DNA from: Eubacteriales bacterium
GTDB taxonomy: Bacteria; Bacillota; Clostridia; Oscillospirales; CAG-382
Reading direction: 5' to 3'
Assembly: GCA_028701715.1 (NCBI GenBank)
Contig: JAQVQF010000063.1
Span: forward strand, 1-10,411
Length of the DNA: 10,411 bases
Shown here: piece by piece, positions 1 to 7,004 of the stretch
Layout of the letters: every line of letters starts with the position of its first letter
Position numbering within the stretch: position 1 is the first letter of the stretch
Notes under the pieces: generated by a model
What the model saw: the letters and a program-made list of their open reading frames with translations, nothing else
Told to the model about the DNA's origin: nothing
The model's database searches: none
Program-made: the position numbers and the translations under genes

Positions 1-1137
1 AATAAAGCGTTCCCAGATTAGCTTATATAAACGGTATGAATCGGCGGAAAGCTTGCCTTTCACCGAATCCGGAACGATCGAAGGTTCGGAAGGCCTGATC
101 GCCTCATGCGCGTCCTGCGCTTCTTTTTTCGCTTTATATACATTGGGTGTTTCGGGATAATATTTTTCCCCGTAGGTTTCGAATATAAATTGCTTTGCCG
201 CGTCTTTCGCCTCGTCCGAAACTCTCACCGAATCGGTTCTCATATAGGTTATGAGTCCGTGCATGCCCTTTTCGCCGAGGTTGACGCCCTCATACAGTTC
301 CTGCGCTGTGGACATGGTTTTCTGTGACGGGAAGGAAAACCTGCGGTTCGCCTCCTGCTGAAGCGTGGAGGTGGTAAACGGAGGGAGCGGCTTGCGGGTC
401 TTAACGGTTTTTTTGACCTCGCCCGCCGTAAACGCGGAATTTTCCACGGCATTCAATACCTTACGGACATCTTCTTGATTTTTCAGCTCGGTTTTCGCAT
501 CGCGGGTTCCGTAGAATTTCGCCGTAAGCTCCTCACCGTTTCCGCAAATCAAAACCGCCGTGATATTCCAGTATTCTTCCGGGACAAAGGCTTTTATTTC
601 ATCGTCGCGTTCGACAATTATCCGTGTGGCGACCGATTGCACACGTCCGGCGGAAAGACCGCTTTCGATTTTTTTCCAGAGAAACGGAGAAATTTTATAT
701 CCCACAAGCCTGTCGAGTATACGGCGTGTCTGCTGGGAATCGACGAGATTCATATCTATATCTCTCGGATGCTTGATTGCATCCCTGAGCGCGGATTTCG
801 TTATCGAATTGAAGGTTATGCGCTTGGTCTTCCCGCTGTCCAGCTTCAACGCCTGCATCAGATGCCAGCTTATCGCCTCGCCTTCGCGATCGGGGTCCGT
901 CGCCAGCAGAACAAGGTCGGCTTTTTTCACTTCCTTTTGAAGGGCGTTAATCAGTTCTCCTTTGCCGCGTATGTTCATATATTTCGGCTCGTAATTGTTT
1001 TCGACATCGATACCGAGACGGCTTTTCGGCAGGTCGCGCACATGGCCCTTGGACGAAGCCACCTTATAGCCTTTCCCTAAAATGCTCTTGATGGTGGGAG
1101 CCTTAAACGGTGATTCGATAATCAGAAGTGTGTTCAT
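1..1137 (-). CDS. topA: DNA topoisomerase I (type IA), N-terminal 379 codons, runs off left edge
   Basis: Type IA topoisomerase, which relaxes negatively supercoiled DNA by cutting one strand and forming a 5'-phosphotyrosine link. Translating the minus strand from ATG at 1137 gives an open frame to position 1. The Toprim domain is at the N terminus, with the acidic residue in LLIIESP (E8) and the metal-binding motif ATDPDREGEAISWH (D81, D83, E85). The catalytic tyrosine is in GLITYMRTDS at about residue 298, and AQDAHEAIRPSEP follows near residues 335-350. The zinc-finger C-terminal half of a protein usually near 700 residues lies outside the window. The start is fixed by AAGGAG at 1144-1149, seven bases upstream. 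It sits 35 bp downstream of dprA, a pairing common in Firmicutes, and is probably co-transcribed with it. Identification is near certain. Confidence 0.97.
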   Translation of the reverse strand, partial: MNTLLIIESPFKAPTIKSILGKGYKVASSKGHVRDLPKSRLGIDVENNYEPKYMNIRGKGELINALQKEVKKADLVLLATDPDREGEAISWHLMQALKLDSGKTKRITFNSITKSALRDAIKHPRDIDMNLVDSQQTRRILDRLVGYKISPFLWKKIESGLSAGRVQSVATRIIVERDDEIKAFVPEEYWNITAVLICGNGEELTAKFYGTRDAKTELKNQEDVRKVLNAVENSAFTAGEVKKTVKTRKPLPPFTTSTLQQEANRRFSFPSQKTMSTAQELYEGVNLGEKGMHGLITYMRTDSVRVSDEAKDAAKQFIFETYGEKYYPETPNVYKAKKEAQDAHEAIRPSEPSIVPDSVKGKLSADSYRLYKLIWERFI

Positions 1138-1143
1138 TAATTT

Positions 1144-1149
1144 CTCCTT
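1144..1149 (-). promoter_or_regulatory. Ribosome binding site of topA
   Basis: The minus strand reads AAGGAG, then six bases, then ATG at 1137. This strong Shine-Dalgarno site fixes the topA start and lies in the 35-bp dprA-topA gap. Confidence 0.8.
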
Positions 1150-1172
1150 AAATTGTATTGCGGGATCTATAT

Positions 1173-2354
1173 TTATACAAGCGAGTACTTTCCGTTAACG
1201 TCCTCGGCTATTATTCCGTACAGTTCGAGTACGGTAAGCGATGACATCACCTCGCCCGCGTCAAGACCTGTTTTTGCGATAACCGCGTCGGGAAGGAGTC
1301 CTTCCTCGTCCCCGAGAGCGTCGATTATAGCCTGCTCGGAAGGCTCAAGCTTGCCGATTTCCTTGTTCAGCCTGGGTTTTGAAGCAGGCTTTTCCTTACC
1401 GACAAACGACTCGCGTCTTTCCGCTTTGGGTTTTAACCGTATTTCTTCGTTACGGTAGGCATATGCCGGGATTCGTATTTTGTTGGGGTACAGCAGTTCC
1501 AGCTTGGAAAGCACATCGGAAGGACGGTACGCCAAATTCACTCCCTTTTGCAGCAGCATGTTGGTGCCCACCGACTGCTCGCTTCCCGTAAGGCCGGGTA
1601 ACGCGTACACATCCTTGCCCTGCATAACGGCAAGACGCGCGGTTATCAGCGCCCCCGACTTCTCGCCCGCCTCCGTAACCACGGTGGCGGAGGATATTCC
1701 GGAAATTATACGGTTTCTGATGGGAAAATTATGCGCCGAGGCCGGGCTGCCGGGATAAAATTCGCTCATAACAAGCCCGCGTTCGATAATATCGTAATAA
1801 AGGCTCTCGTTTTCTCTCGGATACGGCTTGTCAATACCGGTTCCCAAAACAGCCACGGTAAAGCCGTTTTCGTCAAGACAGCCTCTGTGAGCTTCTCCGT
1901 CGACACCCGCCGCCATACCGCTCACCACCACCGCACCGGAAGCGGCAAAGGCCCGGGAAAATTGCCGCGTAACCTGTCTTCCGTAATCGGTCATGCTTCT
2001 GGTGCCGACCACGGACACAAGACATTCGCCGTTAAAATTTTTCATGTTCCCGCGGTAATAGATGACCGGGGGAGGCGATGATATTATTCTGAGCCGTTCC
2101 GGAAAATATTCGTCGTGATATGTCAGTATACCGTAGCTTTTTGCCTTGCATACCGCGCATATTTCCAATGCTTTTTCAAGATTTTTGTCCTCAAGCCGGC
2201 GAATCTGTTTGTCGGTCAGCCTATCATATGACGAAAAATCCTCGTTGTCATATATCGCCTTAGCCGTATCGAAACGGGCGAACAATGTACTGTAACGCGG
2301 GCTTTCCGGTCCCAGCGCAAGCGACAGCCAGACATAATACACACTGTTATCCAT
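1173..2354 (-). CDS. dprA: DNA-protecting protein DprA (Smf family)
   Basis: DprA binds incoming single-stranded DNA during natural transformation and loads RecA. It is also kept in many bacteria not known to be transformable. The 393-residue protein has the full family layout. A helical SAM-like N-terminal region covers about residues 1-75. The Rossmann-like core follows, with VVGTRSMTDYG (115-125), SGMAAGVDGEAHRG (145-158), a GTGIDKPYPREN segment (171-182) and the signature NFPIRNRIISGIS (209-221). A charged linker (about 290-335) leads to a C-terminal winged-helix domain (about 336-393). The ATG at 2354 is preceded by GAGG in a good position, inside the end of the upstream methyltransferase gene, whose stop is only 2 bp away, so the two are probably translationally coupled. 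No damage is visible. Confidence 0.96.
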   Translation of the reverse strand: MDNSVYYVWLSLALGPESPRYSTLFARFDTAKAIYDNEDFSSYDRLTDKQIRRLEDKNLEKALEICAVCKAKSYGILTYHDEYFPERLRIISSPPPVIYYRGNMKNFNGECLVSVVGTRSMTDYGRQVTRQFSRAFAASGAVVVSGMAAGVDGEAHRGCLDENGFTVAVLGTGIDKPYPRENESLYYDIIERGLVMSEFYPGSPASAHNFPIRNRIISGISSATVVTEAGEKSGALITARLAVMQGKDVYALPGLTGSEQSVGTNMLLQKGVNLAYRPSDVLSKLELLYPNKIRIPAYAYRNEEIRLKPKAERRESFVGKEKPASKPRLNKEIGKLEPSEQAIIDALGDEEGLLPDAVIAKTGLDAGEVMSSLTVLELYGIIAEDVNGKYSLV

Positions 2355-2356
2355 GT

Positions 2357-3151
2357 TTATCCTCGCTCTTTAAACAACGCGGTTCGTGTCATTTCCCACA
2401 TTATCACGGCGGAAGCGGCCGCCACATTCAGGCTTTCGGTTTTGCCGCTCATGGGTATTATTACCCGTTTCGTACAAACGGAAGCGGTTTCCTCCGTTAC
2501 TCCGACGCCCTCGTTGCCGAGGACGAAGGTGTCATTTTTTTGTATATCAAAGGTGCCGAGTGAAACAGTTTCGCCGTAAAGACAGGCGGCAAACACATTG
2601 TTGCCTGCGGAAACAAGGCTCCTGACGGTTTTCGGAACGCTTTCCGTCAGAGCTATTTCCACGGAAAACAGCGCGCCCATGGCAGCTCTTACGGTTTTTG
2701 GCGAATAAAGGTCGGCACAGTCGCGGCTGACTGTTATTCCGTTGACGCCGAGAGACGCCGCGGTGCGGATTATTCCGCCGAGATTACCCGCGTCCCTTAC
2801 GGATTCAAGTATAACTCCTCCGGGGGAGGCTGTTATGTCGGTGCGTATGTTGTCCAGATATGCCGAAACGCAAAGAACGCCCTGCGGAGCTTTTTCGCAG
2901 GTGATTTTATCATAAACGCTTTCGCTGACGATATTAAGACATGAATCAAAGGCCGAAAGCGCTAAACGGTATTTATCATACGCTGCTTCGGTGGCGAATA
3001 AAGCGACGGGAATATGACCGGATTTTATAAATTCGTCGAACAAATGAATGCCTTCAAAGAAAAAGAGGCGTTTACTCTCTCTTTCCTTTCTGTCTTGCAG
3101 GAAGCTTACTTCCTTTATTTTATCATTTGTTCTCGATTCTATATAATTCAT
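2357..3151 (-). CDS. SpoU/TrmH-family RNA 2'-O-methyltransferase (SPOUT)
   Basis: Probably transfers a methyl group from S-adenosylmethionine to a ribose 2'-OH in rRNA or tRNA; the target cannot be read from the sequence. The 264 residues match the two-domain family. An N-terminal substrate-binding domain has the typical opening SRTNDKIKEV and FFEGIHLFDE (31-40). The trefoil-knot SPOUT domain carries motif 1 ESVRDAGNLGGIIRTAASLG (116-135, with the catalytic-type Arg in IIRTA), motif 2 VLGNEGVGVTEE (210-221) and motif 3 IPMSGKTESLNVAAASAV (232-249). The ATG at 3151 lacks a canonical AGGAG; only a G-rich GGCGGGCGGCGG run precedes it. The family's N-terminal pattern begins right there, so the start is likely correct. 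It heads the methyltransferase-dprA-topA run. Whether it is RlmB-like, TsnR-like or a tRNA enzyme is open. Confidence 0.92.
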   Translation of the reverse strand: MNYIESRTNDKIKEVSFLQDRKERESKRLFFFEGIHLFDEFIKSGHIPVALFATEAAYDKYRLALSAFDSCLNIVSESVYDKITCEKAPQGVLCVSAYLDNIRTDITASPGGVILESVRDAGNLGGIIRTAASLGVNGITVSRDCADLYSPKTVRAAMGALFSVEIALTESVPKTVRSLVSAGNNVFAACLYGETVSLGTFDIQKNDTFVLGNEGVGVTEETASVCTKRVIIPMSGKTESLNVAAASAVIMWEMTRTALFKERG

Positions 3152-3189
3152 CCGCCGCCCGCCGTTCCCGTAAAATAAAAACGTACCAT

Positions 3190-3221
3190 ATTATAATAGT
3201 ACGCTTTTTTGCCGTTGTCAA
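3190..3221 (-). promoter_or_regulatory. Sigma-A-type promoter for the methyltransferase-dprA-topA run
   Basis: On the minus strand a perfect -35 box TTGACA (3221-3216) is followed by a 17-bp spacer (3215-3199) and TATTAT (3198-3193). An overlapping TATAAT (3195-3190) has a 20-bp spacing. The -35 box contains the TGA stop of prmC. The expected transcript start near 3186 leaves a leader of about 35 nt before the ATG at 3151. Promoter activity is inferred from sequence only. The same bases also form an imperfect AT-rich hairpin. Confidence 0.7.
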
Positions 3222-4066
3222 TATTTTTTACCCAAAATAACCCTTTCAATTCCGTTTAAGTCTTTTATAACCGCGGTCTGATAACCTTTCTCTCTCAGGA
3301 TTGACGCAACGTCCCCTGCCTGGTCATATCCCAGCTCATACAGCAGGGCTCCGTTTTCTTTCAATATTATGGACGCCAGCTTTGTAATTTCCCTGTAATA
3401 ATGCAGTCCGTCCTCGCCTCCGTCAAGCGCGTCGAGAGGTTCGTATTGAACCTGCTGCTGAAGCAGATTTATGTCACCGGAGCGTATATACGGCGGATTG
3501 CATACGATTACATCGAATTTTCCGCCGTTATCCCCGAGCAGTGCATAATAATCGTCCTCATCCAGCGCGTCGAAACGTTTTACCGTAACGTTTGAAAATC
3601 CCTCAAGATTTTTTTCGGTATATTTAAGAGCTTTATAGGACAGCTCAAGGGCGAAGCCGGTCGCATCCTTCCTGATTTCCGCAACTGCGGCGGAAATGCA
3701 GCCGCTTCCGGCGCATATATCGGCAAAGCTGCCTCCGGCCGGCAAGCAGGACGCGGCGGTTTGCGCAAGCGTTTCCGTGTCGCTTCTGGGTATAAAGCAG
3801 CCCCTGCCGATTGATATTTTCCTGCCGAAAAACCAGCAGTTTCCCATAATATATTGAACGGGAACCCCGAAACCCAGCTCGTTGATGGCTTCGTCCATCT
3901 GTAAAACGGTGTCGCGGGGTATTTCGTCGTTTTCCCTTAGTATAAGTTCCGATTTATCGATATCGAGAAAGCTGCAAAGCAATATGTCGCACAGGGGTTT
4001 AGCTTCTTCGCCGAATAAGCCGGCAAGCGTATCGGACGTTTCTTTTCTGTATTCGCCAATCTTCAT
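3218..4066 (-). CDS. prmC: Peptide chain release factor N5-glutamine methyltransferase PrmC (HemK)
   Basis: PrmC methylates the glutamine of the GGQ motif in release factors RF1 and RF2, which speeds peptide release at stop codons. The 282-residue protein has the helical N-terminal domain, then the family landmarks PVQYIMGNCWFFG (69-81) and FIPRSDTETL (91-100). The S-adenosylmethionine loop is FADICAGSGCIS (114-125), the catalytic NPPYI is at 190-194, and the trailing signature EPLDALDGGEDGLHYYREI is at 209-227. Length is normal for the family. The ATG at 4066 starts 4 bp after the stop of the DUF1385 gene. The nearest strong GGAGG lies about 15 bases upstream, rather far, so translational coupling is likely. 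Its usual partner prfA is not in this window. Confidence 0.96.
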   Translation of the reverse strand: MKIGEYRKETSDTLAGLFGEEAKPLCDILLCSFLDIDKSELILRENDEIPRDTVLQMDEAINELGFGVPVQYIMGNCWFFGRKISIGRGCFIPRSDTETLAQTAASCLPAGGSFADICAGSGCISAAVAEIRKDATGFALELSYKALKYTEKNLEGFSNVTVKRFDALDEDDYYALLGDNGGKFDVIVCNPPYIRSGDINLLQQQVQYEPLDALDGGEDGLHYYREITKLASIILKENGALLYELGYDQAGDVASILREKGYQTAVIKDLNGIERVILGKKY

Positions 4067-4070
4067 TTGT

Positions 4071-5153
4071 TCAGATCTCTTCCTCCGGCATGGAATTGGC
4101 GGCGACGGGTTCGTCCCCGGTATTTTCCGGGTTTTCGTTTATGTTTTTGTCTTCATTCTTATTATCCGCTTTATCCGCTTCATTCCCGGACTTTTCGTAG
4201 GGTATCACAAAATCGGGGAACTCGCTTCTCAGCGATGATTTTATCGATACTATCGCCACTTCCATCATTTTGTCGTCCGGCTCTTTGGTGGTTATTCTCT
4301 GCACCCATAAACCGGGAGCAGATATGATGCGTGTAAGCAAATTTTCATGCTTGCCGACATATATAATATATTCAAATCCGATGCCGACAACAAGCGGCAG
4401 GAGAAGTATCTTCAGCATAACTCTCAGCCACACCACGCCGCTCGGCAGCACCGAGCCTATCAATATGGAAATAATCAGTATAACGAATATAAAGGAAGTG
4501 CCGCATCTCGGATGAAAGCGTTTTTTGGTCCTTATGTTTTCAACGGTCAGTTCCTCGCCCGCCTCATAACAGAATATGGACTTATGCTCCGCTCCGTGGT
4601 AGGCGAAAACCCGCTTGATATCCGGCATCAACGATACAAGAAGAAGATATGATATAAATATTGCCATCTTCAGCAATCCCTCGACCAGTGAATACCAGCC
4701 GCCGAGCGTGACGATATATCTGCTTACTATTTTGGCGAGAAACGCCGGGAGCCATATAAAGAGCAGAAGAGCCACCGCTATTCCCAGCACCATTCCGATT
4801 ACAGACGCAAGCCCAATAACGGATTTGCCGAAATGCTTCTGCAGCCATTTGCCGAACCTTCCCGGCTCGTCCTCTTCTATACCTAACATTTCCGCCGAGG
4901 CTGTCAGCGTGGAAAAAGACAGTGTCATCATTTCTATAAAATTAACTATCCCCCGTATAAGCGGCAGGCGAAATATTTTATATTTATCCTTGATAGATTT
5001 TACATTCCCGGTTCTGACAATAATATCTCCGTCAACCCGGCGTACGGCTGTGGCTATTCCCTGACGGGATTTCATCATCACGCCTTCCATCACAGCCTGG
5101 CCGCCCACGCAGCCCATACGCGGATTGATGCGCTTTTGCTTTTCACTGCTCAT
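4071..5153 (-). CDS. DUF1385 (YqhQ-like) multipass membrane protein
   Basis: Member of the DUF1385 family of conserved membrane proteins, which often sit next to prmC in Firmicutes; the molecular role is unknown to me. Starting at ATG 5153 gives 360 residues. Family motifs are GGQAVMEGVMM (17-27), AYHGAEHKSIFCYEAGEEL (184-202), HPRCGTSF (214-221) and GLWVQRITTKEPDD (281-294). Hydrophobic segments lie at about 112-140, 158-177, 221-240 and 243-265. The last 40 residues are a low-complexity Asn/Glu/Asp/Lys tail. The longer frame opening with GTG at 5201 is less likely: it has no ribosome site and begins almost at the predicted transcript start. ATG 5153 is preceded by AAGGGAG with nine bases of spacing. 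The conserved His and Cys residues in the 184-221 region hint at metal binding, which is inference. Confidence 0.9.
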   Translation of the reverse strand: MSSEKQKRINPRMGCVGGQAVMEGVMMKSRQGIATAVRRVDGDIIVRTGNVKSIKDKYKIFRLPLIRGIVNFIEMMTLSFSTLTASAEMLGIEEDEPGRFGKWLQKHFGKSVIGLASVIGMVLGIAVALLLFIWLPAFLAKIVSRYIVTLGGWYSLVEGLLKMAIFISYLLLVSLMPDIKRVFAYHGAEHKSIFCYEAGEELTVENIRTKKRFHPRCGTSFIFVILIISILIGSVLPSGVVWLRVMLKILLLPLVVGIGFEYIIYVGKHENLLTRIISAPGLWVQRITTKEPDDKMMEVAIVSIKSSLRSEFPDFVIPYEKSGNEADKADNKNEDKNINENPENTGDEPVAANSMPEEEI

Positions 5154-5209
5154 TTGCCGTTTCTCCCTTTCGTAAAAATAAATAATACTTGAAATATTCA
5201 CATTTGGGT

Positions 5210-5238
5210 ATTATAATATATTGTAATCGAAATGTACA
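5210..5238 (-). promoter_or_regulatory. Sigma-A-type promoter for DUF1385-prmC
   Basis: The minus strand reads TGTACA (5238-5233), a 17-bp spacer and a perfect TATAAT (5215-5210). The expected start near 5203 lies about 50 nt ahead of the ATG at 5153. It shares the divergent intergenic region with the plus-strand RNHCP gene. The -35 box is half of the perfect inverted repeat TGTAC-A-GTACA. Confidence 0.6.
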
Positions 5239-5268
5239 GTACAATTTGTAAATATTTAAATGTTTACA
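5233..5268. repeat. Inverted repeats in the divergent intergenic region (possible operator)
   Basis: Two dyads are visible between the divergent DUF1385 and RNHCP genes. TGTAC-A-GTACA is at 5233-5243, and TGTAAA (5247-5252) pairs with TTTACA (5263-5268) across ten AT-rich bases. A further TTTACA half-site is at 5291-5296. The first dyad covers the -35 box of the minus-strand promoter, so a repressor or activator could bind here. I do not recognise a known operator, and AT-rich DNA makes such dyads by chance. Confidence 0.35.
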
Positions 5269-5291
5269 TAACGATAAAGAACTGATAAGGT
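5263..5291 (+). promoter_or_regulatory. Weak candidate promoter for the RNHCP gene
   Basis: TTTACA (5263-5268), a 17-bp spacer and TAAGGT (5286-5291) are the best plus-strand match before the ATG at 5312. The -10 box is poor, so this is only a candidate. Some promoter is needed here because the upstream gene is divergent. Confidence 0.25.
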
Positions 5292-5311
5292 TTACAAATA
5301 ACGGCGGTCGG

Positions 5312-5635
5312 ATGGAAAATACTTTATTTTCAAAAAAAGATTCTCCCTTTGTGTGCGCAAACTGCGGATATGAGGTTTCACCTCTCGGTTATTCGTCGCG
5401 CAATCATTGTCCGCACTGCCTTTGCTCCCTGCACATAGATATAAATCCCGGTGACAGAGCCTGCGAATGCAAGGGCATTATGATACCCGTTGCCGTTTCG
5501 ACCGACGGTAAGAAGGGCTTTATCATTACCCATAAATGCAAAAAATGCGGCTTCACCCGCAATAACCGCCATCAGAAGGATGACAACGTCGATTTGCTCA
5601 TTTACCTGTCAAATCCCTATAACATTAAGGATTAA
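5312..5635 (+). CDS. RNHCP-domain zinc-ribbon protein
   Basis: A 107-residue protein of the RNHCP family, named for its conserved motif. Here the motif is seen as SSRNHCPHCLCSLHID (28-43), followed by NPGDRACECKGIMIPV (45-60). Cysteines come in pairs at C15/C18, C33/C36, C51/C53 and C76/C79, with HKCKKCGFTRNNR at 74-86, so it probably binds one or two zinc ions. The conserved ending DDNVDLLIYLSNP is present and the length is normal for the family. The family's function is unknown; nucleic-acid or ribosome contact is a guess from zinc-ribbon analogy. The ATG at 5312 has no clear Shine-Dalgarno site, but the frame offers no better start. It is divergent from the DUF1385 gene and 26 bp ahead of the membrane-protein gene, likely in one transcript. 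Confidence 0.88.
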   Translation: MENTLFSKKDSPFVCANCGYEVSPLGYSSRNHCPHCLCSLHIDINPGDRACECKGIMIPVAVSTDGKKGFIITHKCKKCGFTRNNRHQKDDNVDLLIYLSNPYNIKD

Positions 5636-5661
5636 ATTCATTCTGTGAAAGGAAGCAAACT

Positions 5662-6678
5662 ATGGATAAAGAGCATCAAATACGTCAAAACCTGATAGAA
5701 TACGTGAATATCGCGCTGTCCTGCCTGCTGGCTTTTGCGGGGAGCTATTTTATTCTGCCGAGAAGCGGTATTTTCAGCACGCTTATGCTGATTATTCCCT
5801 TCGCTTTCGCCTGCGCCGTTCTGAAGCTGAAATGGTGGGTAAAATTTGTGTCCTTCGCCGGATTCGGATATATTATGTCAACCATATACAGCAACAGCGT
5901 CACGCAAAGCGTCATAACCGGTATTATTTGCGGCGTTCTTGTCATGCTCGCCATGCTTTCGATATGGTTCTTTAAAAAAAGAAAGCTTGTTTACACGGTC
6001 GCAGCCGTTGCGATTATAGCCGTAACCGCTGCGTTTCATTTTACCGTTATGGGGAATCCCTTTGAAGCGTTCCGTTCCGAAAGCATGATAAAAAAATATG
6101 TCAGTGATAATTACGATATAAATTATGTCATTCTGTCGGGTACCTATTATGACAGAAGCATGAAAACCTTCCGCGCCGATATATACGGAAAAAACGATCC
6201 CACGGCGGTCTACTCGATATATGTTTTCGGTAACACCCTGACGGAAAATTACAATAAATATGTTGAATATACATTAATGGCGGACAAACGGCTTGAAATA
6301 ACCGAAACCCTGCGCGGAAAATACCCCGACGCAAGCTTTTACGTAAACCAGCAAAGCATCAGCGGTTTTCCGGAAGGAATAATGTCACCGTATGATACGG
6401 CGGATTATTCAAAACGAATGTGTTTCGGAATATATATCCCATCCGACATAACGATGTCTGAATTTAAAGCACGCATAAAAGCCTACACGATAACGCTGTG
6501 CGACGAGGATACGGGCGTTAAAGAATTGTTCTTTTACGGAGGAATCGCAGACAGTTACTTCCGTATAATTCCGGCCTACCTTTCCGCCATACCGCAAACC
6601 TACCGCCGTTACGCCGTAACGCATAATCTGACCGAGGAATATATCTGCCGTTCGGTTTACCCTAATTTTCCCGAATAA
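5662..6678 (+). CDS. Predicted membrane protein with extracytoplasmic C-terminal domain
   Basis: I do not recognise this 338-residue protein with confidence. The first 130 residues hold about five hydrophobic segments (roughly 12-32, 38-55, 59-75, 84-103 and 108-130), with a basic KKRK cluster at 105-108 before the last one. The remaining 208 residues are soluble and rich in Tyr, beginning near ESMIKKYVSDNYDINYVI (140-157). Their pattern of KYV..NY, a strand with Tyr and charged residues, then a segment like TENYNKYVEY loosely recalls YfjL-like or similar secreted alpha/beta domains, which is a weak guess. The start ATG follows AAAGGAAG with suitable spacing. It lies 26 bp after the RNHCP gene, so the two probably form a small operon, closed by the terminator at 6693-6719. 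No enzyme motif is visible. Confidence 0.82.
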   Translation: MDKEHQIRQNLIEYVNIALSCLLAFAGSYFILPRSGIFSTLMLIIPFAFACAVLKLKWWVKFVSFAGFGYIMSTIYSNSVTQSVITGIICGVLVMLAMLSIWFFKKRKLVYTVAAVAIIAVTAAFHFTVMGNPFEAFRSESMIKKYVSDNYDINYVILSGTYYDRSMKTFRADIYGKNDPTAVYSIYVFGNTLTENYNKYVEYTLMADKRLEITETLRGKYPDASFYVNQQSISGFPEGIMSPYDTADYSKRMCFGIYIPSDITMSEFKARIKAYTITLCDEDTGVKELFFYGGIADSYFRIIPAYLSAIPQTYRRYAVTHNLTEEYICRSVYPNFPE

Positions 6679-6692
6679 TAAAAAGTGTTTTT

Positions 6693-6719
6693 GAAGCCGT
6701 ATTGCGCGGCTTCTTTTTT
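6693..6719 (+). terminator. Intrinsic terminator after the membrane-protein gene
   Basis: A perfect 7-bp GC-rich stem, GAAGCCG (6693-6699) with CGGCTTC (6707-6713), encloses a 7-nt loop and is followed by TTTTTT. It starts 15 bp after the stop codon at 6678 and separates the RNHCP/membrane-protein transcript from the next gene. Confidence 0.9.
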
Positions 6720-6841
6720 ATTTAAAAGATTTAATACGATGTGTTTGTAATGAGTAGCGATATTTTGATAACATAAATTGGCTTTTACGGGAAAACAACG
6801 AAATGTTTTAGCTTTTTTGTTAAAATAAATCAGTTTTTTCG

Positions 6842-6870
6842 TTGACATTTTTGTGCGAATATGTTAATAT
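6842..6870 (+). promoter_or_regulatory. Strong extended -10 sigma-A-type promoter for the discoidin-protein gene
   Basis: A perfect TTGACA (6842-6847) is followed by a 17-bp spacer and TAATAT (6865-6870), with an extended -10 TG at 6862-6863. Transcription is expected to start near 6877, giving a leader of about 128 nt. The gene it drives should be well expressed. Between the terminator and this promoter (6720-6841) I see only AT-rich sequence with no gene. Confidence 0.75.
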
Positions 6871-6905
6871 TATCATACTGCGAAATAATATGAAGAGCGT
6901 TGCGG

Positions 6906-6948
6906 CTTTTGTTTTTGGATATTTAAGTTGCAACTGCAAAAACAAAGG
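6906..6948 (+). promoter_or_regulatory. Leader hairpin in the 5' untranslated region of the discoidin-protein gene
   Basis: CTTTTGTTTTTG (6906-6917) pairs with CAAAAACAAAGG (6937-6948) over 12 positions including one G-U. The loop contains the perfect palindrome AGTTGCAACT (6926-6935). It lies wholly between the predicted transcript start and the start codon. It resembles no riboswitch class I know and has no U-run of terminator type. It could stabilise the mRNA or dimerise through its loop, which is inference. Confidence 0.5.
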
Positions 6949-7004
6949 GTTTGCGTCTGCTTTCCGTGTTATGGCAGAACAATAAAACAAGAAAGGATGA
7001 AACC

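Noticed and set aside
475..1080. Plus-strand open frame of 201 codons
   Set aside because: It lies wholly antisense to topA, whose minus-strand frame has all catalytic motifs. It has no recognisable protein pattern.
3177..3210. Hairpin between prmC and the methyltransferase gene read as an intrinsic terminator
   Set aside because: The stem is AT-rich with only a 5-bp core, a bulged C and a mismatch, and it coincides with a near-consensus promoter. A terminator role is possible but secondary.
5154..5201. Longer DUF1385 protein from GTG at 5201
   Set aside because: There is no ribosome site there, and the predicted transcript start is about 5203, so the codon would be at the very 5' end. ATG 5153 has AAGGGAG nine bases upstream.
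6951..7004. Upstream start (TTG) for the discoidin protein, adding 18 residues
   Set aside because: ATG 7005 has AAAGGA at the right spacing and begins a standard signal peptide. The extension would place a non-signal segment in front of it.
6842..7004. Known riboswitch (such as cyclic di-GMP type) in the discoidin leader
   Set aside because: The conserved core sequences of the classes I know are absent; only simple hairpins are visible.
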